Position numbers and translations under genes: made by a program
The notes under the pieces: model-generated
The model's database searches: none
The model's input: only the letters and a program-made list of their open reading frames with translations
What the model was told of the DNA's origin: nothing
Assembly (NCBI GenBank): GCA_025993015.1
Contig: DAJPFV010000001.1
Coordinates: 1,426,001-1,490,000, forward strand
Direction: 5' to 3'
Length of the DNA: 64,000 bases
Source of the DNA: Coriobacteriaceae bacterium
GTDB lineage: Bacteria; Actinomycetota; Coriobacteriia; Coriobacteriales; Coriobacteriaceae
Part shown: positions 42,278 to 50,154 of the stretch, piece after piece
Layout: each line of letters opens with the position of its first letter
How positions within the stretch are numbered: position 1 is the stretch's first letter

Positions 42278-43213
42278 ATGATTCTGACCGTTACCATGAA
42301 CCCGTCGATCGATACGCGCTATCAGCTCGACAAGCTGATCATCGACGATGTTAACCGTGTGACACCCGAAAAGACCGCTGGCGGCAAGGGCCTCAACGTG
42401 AGTCGCGTGCTGCTGCAGCTGGGTGACGACGTGCTCGCGACCGGCCTGCTCGGCGGCCACATGGGTGCCTATATGGCCGAGCTTATGGATGCCGACGGCG
42501 TCAAGAACGACTTTGTGCCTATTGCTGGTGAGACGCGCATCTGCCTGAATATCCTGCATGAGGGCAATCAGACCGAGCTGCTGGAGAGCGGCCCGCAGAT
42601 CGCCCCGGCCGAGCTCGAGGCCTTTACGGCCAAGTTTGCCGAGCTTGCAGCGAAGGCGGACGTCGTGACGCTTTCGGGCTCGCTGCCGCGTGGCGTCGAT
42701 GCCGGCTACTATGCCGAGCTCGTCAAGATCGCCGAGGAGGCGGGCGCCAAGGTGCTGCTCGACACCTCGGGTGCATCGCTGGAGGCCGCGCTGGAGTCCG
42801 ACGCTAAGCCTGAGCTCGTAAAGCCCAACCTGACCGAGATTAACGGCCTGCTGGGTACGTCCTTTACGACCGATGATGTCGATGCCCTGCGCGAGGCGCT
42901 CGCCGCCGATGACCGTTTTGCCGGTATCCCCTGGGTTGTCGTTTCGATGGGCGCTGCCGGTTCGGTTGGCTTCCATGAGGGTCGCGCGTTCCGCGCCAAG
43001 ACGCCCGCGATTGCGGCTGTGAACGCAACGGGTTCCGGCGACTCGACCATCGCCGGCTTTGCACATGCCATTGCTGCTGGCGCCGACGACGTCACGGTGC
43101 TCAAGACCGCCAATACCTGCGGCAAACTCAACGCTATGGATCCCAAGACCGGTCACCTGGTCATGGACCGCTGGGACGAGATCTACAACAACGTTGAAGT
43201 AACGGAGCTTTAG
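42278..43213 (+). CDS. lacC: Tagatose-6-phosphate kinase (PfkB family), copy 1
   Basis: The 311-residue kinase shares its length and almost all motifs with copy 2 (MNPSIDTRYQLDKLIIDDVN, GGKGLNVSRVLLQLG, VNATGSGDSTIAGFAHAI). It makes tagatose-1,6-bisphosphate for GatY at 52528, since no lacD follows. ACAGGAG precedes the ATG. Its stop codon is followed after one base by a 28-base palindrome. Confidence 0.9.
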   Translation: MILTVTMNPSIDTRYQLDKLIIDDVNRVTPEKTAGGKGLNVSRVLLQLGDDVLATGLLGGHMGAYMAELMDADGVKNDFVPIAGETRICLNILHEGNQTELLESGPQIAPAELEAFTAKFAELAAKADVVTLSGSLPRGVDAGYYAELVKIAEEAGAKVLLDTSGASLEAALESDAKPELVKPNLTEINGLLGTSFTTDDVDALREALAADDRFAGIPWVVVSMGAAGSVGFHEGRAFRAKTPAIAAVNATGSGDSTIAGFAHAIAAGADDVTVLKTANTCGKLNAMDPKTGHLVMDRWDEIYNNVEVTEL

Positions 43214-43214
43214 G

Positions 43215-43255
43215 GTTACGCGGTTTTACCAAACCGCGTAACGGCTCGACGCTGC
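43215..43255 (+). repeat. 28-bp palindrome plus GGCTCGACGCTGC, copy B
   Basis: The palindrome at 43215-43242 has 12-base perfect arms (GTTACGCGGTTT with AAACCGCGTAAC). It is followed by GGCTCGACGCTGC. The same 41 bases occur inverted at 60177-60217, each time directly after a gene's stop codon in the gene's orientation. Confidence 0.85.
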
Positions 43256-43326
43256 GCGGGCCGCATTTGGACAATCTGACGTTCAACTTCAAGGGCGCGA
43301 CCAGAAGGTCAGCGCCCTTTCGTTTC

Positions 43327-44073
43327 AAGACTTTAGTCTGCTGGCCGCGCAGCGGCCAGCTTTAAACCACCCGCTACGCGGGTGGAGACAAACGGCTTTA
43401 CAAAGCCACCCCTCCGACCGATATTGACGATTGTTCAGGCCGTCAGGAATTCGAGTCGAAGGGGTGGTCGCCATGGCCCAGAAGGCCTACAGCCTTTCCC
43501 ACACGAAGTGGATGTGCAAGTACCACATCGTGTTCACGCCGAAGTATAGGCGCAAAGTGATCTACAACCAAATCAGGAGCGACATAGGGGAGATCCTCAG
43601 GAAGCTGTGCGAGTACAAGGGGATCGAGATAATCGAGGGGCACCTGATGCCCGACCACGTGCCCGTGCTGCTGGCGATTCCGCCGAAGTACAGCGTCGCG
43701 AGCGTCATGGGCTACCTGAAGGGGAAGAGCTCGCTGATGATATTCGACAGGCACGCCAACCTCAAGTACAAGTTCGGCAACAGGAAGTTCTGGGCGGAGG
43801 GCTACTACGTGTCCACCGTCGGCCTGAACGAGGCGACGATCGCCAAGTACATCAGGGAGCAGGAGTCCCACGACATCGCGCTGGACAAGCTGAGCGTGAA
43901 GGAGTACGAGGACCCCTTCAAGAGGGGGTGATCCCGCCGGTTCGACCGGCGCGCCACGGGTCAAGATGCACTAGGCCTGGACGAAGTCCGGGCCCGCGCC
44001 TTTAGACGCGAGCCCGGGGCCCGTGGGTTATACCCTAAGAGCAAACCACCCTTTTTAAGGGTGGTTCTGATTC
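43327..44073 (+). mobile_element. IS200/IS605-type element, tnpA only
   Basis: The borders are set by comparison with the uninterrupted copy A: the flanks TTTC and ACGTCACC rejoin. The 747-base element has hairpins near each end (AACCACCCG/CGGGTGG type at 43365-43385 and AACCACCC/GGGTGGTT at 44044-44066) and no target duplication, as expected for this single-strand transposing family. No tnpB is present. Confidence 0.75.
43473..43931 (+). CDS. tnpA: IS200-type TnpA transposase with altered HUH motif
   Basis: The 152-residue Y1 transposase has HTKWMCKYHIVFTPKYRRK at the start and IEIIEGHLMPDHVPVLLAIP in the middle, where the family reads DHVH. The second His of the HUH metal site is thus Pro64. 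The catalytic Tyr126 (ATIAKYIREQE) is present. The frame is otherwise intact. With the metal site broken it is probably inactive. The start at 43473 is the conserved methionine; the longer frame has no support. Confidence 0.88.
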   Translation: MAQKAYSLSHTKWMCKYHIVFTPKYRRKVIYNQIRSDIGEILRKLCEYKGIEIIEGHLMPDHVPVLLAIPPKYSVASVMGYLKGKSSLMIFDRHANLKYKFGNRKFWAEGYYVSTVGLNEATIAKYIREQESHDIALDKLSVKEYEDPFKRG

Positions 44074-44159
44074 ACGTCACCTTGTCTCAAATGCGGCCCG
44101 CTCGCTGCCGTTGCCAAAACATCGGCGTTGCCTTGCTTCGGGAATGCGGCAGATAGAGA

Positions 44160-44194
44160 CGTTCCTTTTTTGCCGGCAGTTTGGGACACTCCTT
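44160..44194 (+). repeat. 35-bp direct repeat, left copy
   Basis: CGTTCCTTTTTTGCCGGCAG then TTTGGGACACTCCTT matches 45670-45704 at about 31 of 35 positions. The two copies bracket the AAA_14 gene. Confidence 0.7.
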
Positions 44195-44217
44195 ACGGGG
44201 CACCCCCTCCACAGCGC

Positions 44218-45519
44218 CTATGCCAGCTTGTCGATTTGCCCAATCTCCCAGAGCGGAATATTGACGAGCGTGCCTTCGTCTCTATATGCCGCTAACGATG
44301 TTCTCACGCAGCGCTCGAGCTTGAACTTCTCGCAGGCAATCCTCAGGCTCTTTGCTTTGAGATTCTCTGCCGCCTTGACCTCGAGCGGAAGCACGGTCCC
44401 CGCATGGTCGACGGCAAAGTCAGTCTCTGCATTGCCGGAGGAGGATGACCAATACGCGGGAGTATTGCCTTGGAGCAAAAGCTCCTGTGCGACGTATTGC
44501 TCGGTCAGCGAGCCTTTGAACTCCGTAAAAACAGCGGGCCCGTTCAGAACAATGGCTGGCGTGAGGCCGGAGAGTGCTCCGAGGATGCCGGTGTCGATGC
44601 AGAACAGCTTGAAGCCCGAGAGATCCTCGTAGCTTGTGAGCGGTGCTCTTAGGGCGGAAACACGTGGTACCTTATGAACGATTCCATAGTCCATGAGCCA
44701 CTGGAGGCTTTCCTCAAAATCGCGTGCGCGCGCCCCGGGACGAAGCGCGCCGTAGACGAACTTCTTGTTTTCCTTTGCGAGCTGGGCGGGAAGGGATTTC
44801 CAAACCAGCCTCATGCGCTCGACGATGCGGGCTGGCGCATGCTTGCCAAAATCGGATTCATAAGCTTCGATGATTTGCTGCTGAAGCCTGCGGGCCTCGA
44901 TGAAATCGTGGGAGGCGGCGAAAGCGGAGACAACTTCTGGCATGCCACCGACAACGAGGTATTCCTTGAGCAGGCGCTCGAGCTTTTCGGAAACATTCGC
45001 CAGCAGGTCCATGTCTGCGGCAAGGATGGCATCTGCGAGCGGATCGCCATCGACGGCACGAACGAACTCGACAAACCCCATGGGGCGCATGGTAAGCTGG
45101 TCGATCTTGCCGACGGGGAACGACTCGTTTTCGCGTCGGAGCGCGAGCCCCATATAGGAGCCGGCTGCCATGATATGGTATTCCGGCGCCAGCTCGTTGA
45201 AGTATTTGAGCGAGGTGATGCCACGCGGTGCCTCTTGGATTTCGTCGAAGATGATGAGCGTGTCTGTCGGCGTTATGGTCTGGCCGCGCAGGAGCTCTAT
45301 CTGGGAGATGATGCGTTTGGGGTCAAGGCTTCCGTCGAACAGCGAACGTGCGCCCGGTTCGAGCATAAAGTCAAAACGGATGACGTTTTGATACTGCTGG
45401 CCTGCGAATTCGTTGAGAAGCCAGGTTTTTCCCGTCTGGCGGGCCCCCTTAAGCAGGAGGGGCTTGCGGTTTGCCCTAGATTTCCAAGCGATGAGTTCGT
45501 CCATTAGCTGTCGCTGCAT
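44218..45519 (-). CDS. AAA_14/DUF4143 ATP-binding protein
   Basis: The 433-residue protein has a Walker A motif LLLKGARQTGKTWLLNEF (about residues 21-38), Walker B TLIIFDEIQEA, the sensor-like IMAAGSYMG, and a C-terminal DUF4143 nuclease-like part (FTEFKGSLTEQYVAQELL, ETDFAVDHAGTVLPLEVKA). These ATPases are widespread, mobile and of unsettled function. It stands between direct repeats and has a three-unit tandem repeat just upstream, a self-contained cassette next to an IS. The ATG has GGAGG upstream. Confidence 0.87.
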   Translation of the reverse strand: MQRQLMDELIAWKSRANRKPLLLKGARQTGKTWLLNEFAGQQYQNVIRFDFMLEPGARSLFDGSLDPKRIISQIELLRGQTITPTDTLIIFDEIQEAPRGITSLKYFNELAPEYHIMAAGSYMGLALRRENESFPVGKIDQLTMRPMGFVEFVRAVDGDPLADAILAADMDLLANVSEKLERLLKEYLVVGGMPEVVSAFAASHDFIEARRLQQQIIEAYESDFGKHAPARIVERMRLVWKSLPAQLAKENKKFVYGALRPGARARDFEESLQWLMDYGIVHKVPRVSALRAPLTSYEDLSGFKLFCIDTGILGALSGLTPAIVLNGPAVFTEFKGSLTEQYVAQELLLQGNTPAYWSSSSGNAETDFAVDHAGTVLPLEVKAAENLKAKSLRIACEKFKLERCVRTSLAAYRDEGTLVNIPLWEIGQIDKLA

Positions 45520-45561
45520 ACTGCCTCCTAACGATCATGGTTAGTATAAGACCGTTTCGGT

Positions 45562-45655
45562 CTTTCCATCGAAAAATGTGGGAGTAAACCACGCTTTTCC
45601 ATCGAATAATGTGTGAGGCAACCACGTTTTTCCATCGAATAATGTGGGGGTTTAG
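45562..45655. repeat. 33-bp tandem repeat (three units) upstream of the AAA_14 gene
   Basis: TTTCCATCGAATAATGTG recurs with CCATCG at 45566, 45599 and 45632, a 33-base period, with AACCACG spacers. On the gene's strand the core is CATTATTCGATGGAAAA. It is placed like an operator array. The rest of the 45520-45830 gap holds the right direct repeat and the galT terminator. Confidence 0.75.
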
Positions 45656-45669
45656 GTCGGCACCTGGGG

Positions 45670-45704
45670 CGCTCCTTCTCTGCCGGCAGTTTGGAACACT
45701 CCTT
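45670..45704 (+). repeat. 35-bp direct repeat, right copy
   Basis: CGCTCCTTCTCTGCCGGCAG then TTTGGAACACTCCTT, in direct orientation to 44160-44194. Confidence 0.7.
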
Positions 45705-45732
45705 GTTTTGGTGCAAATTAGCTACCCTTGCA

Positions 45733-45775
45733 TCAGAAAACGGCGCCCGCCGGCGATGTTGCCGGCGGGCGCCGT
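45733..45775 (-). terminator. Terminator of galKT
   Basis: ACGGCGCCCGCCGGC and GCCGGCGGGCGCCGT form a 15-base perfect stem; the minus strand continues TTTTCTG. Confidence 0.8.
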
Positions 45776-45830
45776 TGTCGTGTAGGTGGCTATGTCGTGG
45801 GGGCTGCCGTTGAGCGTCCGGGTCTGTGCT

Positions 45831-47459
45831 CTACAGCGAGTCGATAAAGCGCTGCTGGGCGGCACGTCCTGCCTCGTCCCACTTAAAGACGCCGGCGTTG
45901 TCGAGCACGTGGCCAAACACCACGCCGACCTCCTCGTGCAGGATATCGATGGCGTTGTCGGCCGTAAGCTCGTCGGCGCGGCGGGCAAAGACGTCCTCAG
46001 CCCATGCGGCGTGGCTGCGGCAAAGATCATCGCCCTCGAGCGCACCGGCAAGGTCGTAGCTGGCATCGACCTTGGCTGCCAGCAGATGCTCACGGACAGC
46101 GCCAAGCTCGGGAACCAGGCGCGGCGGCAGAATGGCAAGGCCCATGACTTCGATCAGGCCGATGTTCTCCTTCTTAATGTGGTGGTACTCGGCATGTGGG
46201 TGGAAAACGCCTAGCGGGTGCTCGTCGGTCGTGATATTGCAGCGAAGCGCCAGGTAGGCCTCGTAAATCTCGCCGCCGGCGTTGCCGCGGGAGTCCACGC
46301 GGCGAATGACGGGCGTCACGGTGTTGTGGGCCACGCCGTCGGCTGTGTGCGCGACGATGCCAACCGACTCATCGGTCCACTCGCGCCAGGCGAGGATAAT
46401 CTTCTCGGTGGCGTCGAGCAGCTGGGCGCGGTCGTGCGAGCGCAGTCGCAGCACCGAAAGCGGCCACTGCAACACGGTACCGCTGACCTGGTCAAAGCCG
46501 GGCATGCTAAACTGCGAGACCTCGGCGGCGTGCATCATGGGGAACTCGTGCGCGCCGCCCTGGAAGTGGTCGTGCGACAGAATCGAGCCGCCCACGATGG
46601 GCAGGTCGGCGTTGGAGCCAATAAAGTAGTGCGGGAACAGGTCGACAAAGTCGAGCAGGCAGGTCAGCCCCTTGCGGTCGACGTGCATCGGACGATGCTC
46701 GGAGCTCATGGCAATGCAGTGCTCGTTAAAGTACGCGTACGGGCTGTATTGGAAGCCCCAGCGCTCGCCGTCGAGCTTAATGGGGATAACGCGCAGATTC
46801 TGGCGGGCGGGGTGAGCGCCACCGTCGGCTGCGGCGGAGCGTCCGGGGTAGCCCTCGTTTTCAATGCAGAGCTGACAGGCGGGATACTTCTCGCCCGTGT
46901 TCTTTGCGGCGCCGGCCGCGGCAATGTCGCGCGGATCCTTTTCGGGCTTTGACAGGTTGATTGTGATCTCCAGGTCGCCCCAGTTGGTGGGGGTGCTCCA
47001 TTTGATATTGCGCGCGATGGCGGCACGACGCACGTAGCCGGCGTCGCAGCACAGACCGTAGAACCAGTCGGTCGCGGCGCGGGGCTCGTTGACGCCCATA
47101 CGGCCGTTGAATTCCTCGTTTACAACCGAAGGCCTCGGCATCAGCACACCCATGATGCGCATGGCGATGCGATCGCGGCCCGATGCCGTATCCTCGGCAG
47201 CACCGTTGGCAACGGCGGCCTCGGAAAGCGCGGCAAGCGTGCCTTCAAGGTCAAAGTTGGGCAGGGTGTCGGGGTGCAAGAGCGAGAGTTTCTCGACCTG
47301 GAGCGCCCAGGCCATGTCGAGCGCCGGGCCCGTAGCACCGATGCACTCGAGAATGGTGTTATACGCCCAGATGCGATCGTCCTGGCCGATCATCGATCGG
47401 TGGATAGCGTACTCGATCAGGTTCTGCGCGGCCTCGCGCACGTCAGTCATTACAGCCAT
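45831..47459 (-). CDS. galT: UDP-glucose-hexose-1-phosphate uridylyltransferase (Firmicutes-type GalT)
   Basis: The 542-residue enzyme is of the long, GalT type 2 family common in Gram-positive gut bacteria: IKWSTPTNWGDLEITINLSKPEKDP, QLCIENEGYPG, NEHCIAMSSEHRPM, SILSHDHFQGGAHEFPM (with the catalytic His region) and the terminal GVFHPHAEYHHIKKENIGLIEVMG. It moves UMP from UDP-glucose to galactose-1-P. It overlaps the end of galK; the start may be 47459 or the ATG at 47450 (TAATG coupling). Confidence 0.92.
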   Translation of the reverse strand: MAVMTDVREAAQNLIEYAIHRSMIGQDDRIWAYNTILECIGATGPALDMAWALQVEKLSLLHPDTLPNFDLEGTLAALSEAAVANGAAEDTASGRDRIAMRIMGVLMPRPSVVNEEFNGRMGVNEPRAATDWFYGLCCDAGYVRRAAIARNIKWSTPTNWGDLEITINLSKPEKDPRDIAAAGAAKNTGEKYPACQLCIENEGYPGRSAAADGGAHPARQNLRVIPIKLDGERWGFQYSPYAYFNEHCIAMSSEHRPMHVDRKGLTCLLDFVDLFPHYFIGSNADLPIVGGSILSHDHFQGGAHEFPMMHAAEVSQFSMPGFDQVSGTVLQWPLSVLRLRSHDRAQLLDATEKIILAWREWTDESVGIVAHTADGVAHNTVTPVIRRVDSRGNAGGEIYEAYLALRCNITTDEHPLGVFHPHAEYHHIKKENIGLIEVMGLAILPPRLVPELGAVREHLLAAKVDASYDLAGALEGDDLCRSHAAWAEDVFARRADELTADNAIDILHEEVGVVFGHVLDNAGVFKWDEAGRAAQQRFIDSL

Positions 47460-48655
47460 GCCGCGTAAGCCCCCTTGTCAGAAATTGCGTAGTGGCGGGC
47501 AGAGCCCTCGCCCAGCCAGCCGTTCATCTTGGTGATAAAGGTGTCGACCAGGTCGAGCGGCACGAAGGCCTGGATGGTGCCACCAAAGCCGCCACCGTGG
47601 ATACGGACGGCGCCACGGCCGTCGAGTACGTGCTCGGCCAGTGCCAGGGCATACATCGAGGGCTGCTCGGAGCCCAGCTTGGCAACGACATTCTGTAGGT
47701 ACATGGCAGAGCTGGCGCCGGACTCGCGCGTCAGGACTAGGAACTGGTCAATGTCGCCGGCGTTCAGAGCTGCCCAGCGCTTGTCGACCAGACCGTTCTC
47801 GTACCAGTAGTGAACGGCGCGCAGGCAGGCACGGTCGCCCAGCTTGGCGCGCAGCTCGGGGAGCTTGGCGTCAAAATCGGCAACATCGACCTCGCACAGG
47901 CGTGCCTTGCCAAACTCGGCGGCGACGTCTTGCATCTCGCGCGGAACGGCAGCGTAATCGTCGGTGGCGGCCACGTGGTCGGCACCAACCTTAACGAGCA
48001 CGAGCGCATAGCCGTGATCCTCAAAGTTGAGTTCGAGCTTCTGGGTTTTAGGCTGAGCCTGGTCCTCAAAGTCCATGTAGGAAAGGCCGCCCAGGCACAC
48101 AGCGGCCTGGTCCATCAGACCGCAGGGCTTGCCATAGTAGTTGTTCTCGGTGCGCTGGCTCATCTGGGCGAGCGCGACGGGCTCGATGGCGGGTGCGCCC
48201 CAGAGCGTCTCCATGGCGCGACCGTATGCCGCCTCGACAGCAGCAGAGCTCGAAAGGCCGCCGCCCGAGGGGACAGAGCAGGTGAAGGCGAAGTCGAAGC
48301 CCTGGGGCTCAACGCCCAGAGCAGCGATTTCGTGGGCCATGCCGCGGACGAGGCTCGCAGACGTGCCCTTCTCGGACTCTTGAATACCCAGCGTGTCGAG
48401 CGTGATCTCAAACGTGGGATAGCCCTCGTCGGCGACGCGAATCTTGTTGGTGTCGGTCGCTACGGCAATGCCGTCAACGGCGACATCGAGCGAGCCGGCG
48501 ATGACGTGGCCGCCCTCGTGGTCGGTGTGGTTGCCGCTGATTTCGGAACGGCCGGGCGCGTGCACATAGAGCACCTGGCGATCGCCGATGGGCCCAAACT
48601 CCTCCTCAAACAGCTTGGTGAGCGTGGCGAGTGTCTTTTCGTCGGGGGTGGTCAT
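47450..48655 (-). CDS. galK: Galactokinase
   Basis: The 401-residue GHMP kinase has the galactokinase signature APGRSEISGNHTDHEGGHVI (about residues 37-56), the ATP loop VPSGGGLSSSAAVEAA, and the C-terminal RIHGGGFGGTIQAFVP. It phosphorylates galactose for GalT. The start at 48655 has AAAGGA upstream; the frame extends 29 codons further through operator DNA. It leads galKT and is divergent from a LacI gene with matching operators. Confidence 0.93.
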   Translation of the reverse strand: MTTPDEKTLATLTKLFEEEFGPIGDRQVLYVHAPGRSEISGNHTDHEGGHVIAGSLDVAVDGIAVATDTNKIRVADEGYPTFEITLDTLGIQESEKGTSASLVRGMAHEIAALGVEPQGFDFAFTCSVPSGGGLSSSAAVEAAYGRAMETLWGAPAIEPVALAQMSQRTENNYYGKPCGLMDQAAVCLGGLSYMDFEDQAQPKTQKLELNFEDHGYALVLVKVGADHVAATDDYAAVPREMQDVAAEFGKARLCEVDVADFDAKLPELRAKLGDRACLRAVHYWYENGLVDKRWAALNAGDIDQFLVLTRESGASSAMYLQNVVAKLGSEQPSMYALALAEHVLDGRGAVRIHGGGFGGTIQAFVPLDLVDTFITKMNGWLGEGSARHYAISDKGAYAAWL

Positions 48656-48696
48656 CGGAGTCCTTTCCTTGGCGCGTACGGGTAAGTTTTGCGCCG

Positions 48697-48714
48697 TTAT
48701 GAGTACGTTAACAA
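48697..48714. promoter_or_regulatory. Gal operator O1
   Basis: TTATGAGTACGTTAACAA lies about 42 bases before galK. The same site recurs inverted at O2 and in part at O3. Confidence 0.75.
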
Positions 48715-48761
48715 CTTGAAGCGGCATGAACCAAGTGTTCACGATGCCGCACGTTACGGGC

Positions 48762-48780
48762 TATGTTAACGTACTCATAA
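48762..48780. promoter_or_regulatory. Gal operator O2
   Basis: TATGTTAACGTACTCATAA is the inverse of O1 with the same core ACGT. Confidence 0.75.
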
Positions 48781-48827
48781 CACAACTCTTGTCACTTTTT
48801 GAGAATCTGGTAATCGGTAGAAATTCA

Positions 48828-48902
48828 GCCGTGAACGGTATTGCCGTATGGACTTATAAAGCAGAAGAGATGCGGATTGAAAAAGTAGAGTACGTTAACA
48901 TG
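48828..48902. promoter_or_regulatory. AACGGT motif and Gal operator O3
   Basis: GCCGTGAACGGTATTGCCG (48828-48846) is a member of the TGAACGGT motif family. GAGTACGTTAACATG (48888-48902) is the third copy of the gal operator, nearest to the regulator gene. Confidence 0.6.
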
Positions 48903-48993
48903 CGTCCGACGATAGCGGGCCTCGGCGCGGGCTAAACTCCTGCCCGGGCCGGCATTCACACTATTCAGATCTCGCAAGGGTGAAGGTGATCCT

Positions 48994-50025
48994 GTGGCAA
49001 GGTGCCCGTCCAACGATACAGGTACGCGTCCGGTCTCCATGGCCGACGTTGCCCGCGCTGCCGGTGTTTCGCAGCAGACGGTTTCGCGCGTTGCCAACGG
49101 ATTGCCCAATGTGAATGAGCAGACGCGTCAGCGCGTGCAGGCAGCCATGCAGGAGCTCGGTTTCCGTCCGAGCTATGCCGGTCGCTCGCTGCGCGACGGC
49201 CGCTACCATTCGGTCGGGCTGTGCGTTAACGACGTCACCAAGTTCGGTAACCTGACGATGATCGACGGCATTGCCAGTGCGGCCCGCGAGCGCGGTTGTG
49301 CTATCACGCTGGTCGAGATGTCCAAGACCGAGGAGTTTTCGCTTGCCGAGGCAACGCGTCGTATGGCAGCGCTGCCCGTGGACGGCATCATCATCGGCAT
49401 GAGCCGCATGGCGCCCGATTTTGAGACGTTTGATCCACTGCCGGGCATTGGCACGGTCATCGTTACCATGTACGCGCACCCGCGGGTGACCACGGTCGAC
49501 TCCGATCATTACGGCTGCTCGCTCTTGCTTATGGATCACCTGTTTGAGCTGGGTCACGAGCAAATTCGCTATATTGGCGGCCCGTCGTTCTCGGTCGACG
49601 AGCAATTTCGTCGCGCCGGTTGGCAGGATGCACTCGAGCGTAAACACATCGAGCCGGCTGAGCCGCTCGAGGGCGACTGGTCTGCCAACAGCGGTTACGA
49701 AGCCGGCAGGTACCTGGCCGAGCATGACCGCAGTATGACGGCGATTTACGCGGCAAACGATCAGATGGCAAATGGCGCGATTGCCGCGCTGCGTGATAGC
49801 GGCCTGCGCGTGCCCGAGGACGTGAGCGTGGTGGGCGTCGACGATTCACTCGATGATTTTGTGGCACACAACGAGCTCACGACCGTGCGATTCGATCTAC
49901 ATCAGCGCGGACGCGAGGTATTCGAGCATGCGGTTCCCGAGGCGGGTACGGCGGGCAAAACCGTTGCCATTCGTATTCCCGGCCAGCTCATCATTCGACA
50001 TAGCACAGCGATGCTGCGCGCATAG
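48994..50025 (+). CDS. LacI-family regulator of galKT (GalR-like)
   Basis: The 343-residue protein has the HTH SMADVARAAGVSQQTVSRVANG, with Gln-Gln at the specificity positions, and a full sensor domain. It is divergent from galKT and three TGAGTACGTTAACA sites lie between, so it should repress galKT and itself. The GTG start at 48994 has AAGGTGAT upstream. It is closest in pattern to the module 2 regulator. Confidence 0.9.
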   Translation: MARCPSNDTGTRPVSMADVARAAGVSQQTVSRVANGLPNVNEQTRQRVQAAMQELGFRPSYAGRSLRDGRYHSVGLCVNDVTKFGNLTMIDGIASAARERGCAITLVEMSKTEEFSLAEATRRMAALPVDGIIIGMSRMAPDFETFDPLPGIGTVIVTMYAHPRVTTVDSDHYGCSLLLMDHLFELGHEQIRYIGGPSFSVDEQFRRAGWQDALERKHIEPAEPLEGDWSANSGYEAGRYLAEHDRSMTAIYAANDQMANGAIAALRDSGLRVPEDVSVVGVDDSLDDFVAHNELTTVRFDLHQRGREVFEHAVPEAGTAGKTVAIRIPGQLIIRHSTAMLRA

Positions 50026-50154
50026 TTTGTGCAGGTCAACGGCAGTATATTCCGCCTCAATTACAATCGGTAAGGATGCTGACGGATAGCCGTGGCTATG
50101 AAGGCGAGTGTTATGATAGACGGGTTCTTTTGTCTATCTAGGAGGCTTTGCCTG

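Larger units (their letters stand above)
43256..44101 (+). ncRNA. Structured element copy B, split by an IS200-type insertion
   Basis: GCGGGCCGCATTTG (43256-43269) pairs perfectly with 44088-44101, GACAA with TTGTC, and TGACGT (43277-43282) with ACGTCA (44074-44079). Removing 43327-44073 leaves 99 bases that fold like the 98-base copy A at 60079-60176. The inner stem, internal loop and flanking bases are conserved while the outer and tip stems differ but still pair. An RNA role is inferred; a DNA-level palindromic repeat is the alternative. Confidence 0.6.

Noticed and set aside
43291..43325. A terminator after lacC (AAGGGCGC/GCGCCCTT hairpin)
   Set aside because: It matches the position of the tip hairpin of the structured element in copy A, so it is better read as part of that element, although it may also terminate transcription.
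45528..45716. A 62-codon minus-strand frame with repeated HYSMEKRG units
   Set aside because: The peptide repeat follows from the 33-bp DNA tandem repeat, whose period is a multiple of three; no ribosome site is seen. A leader peptide is possible but not supported.
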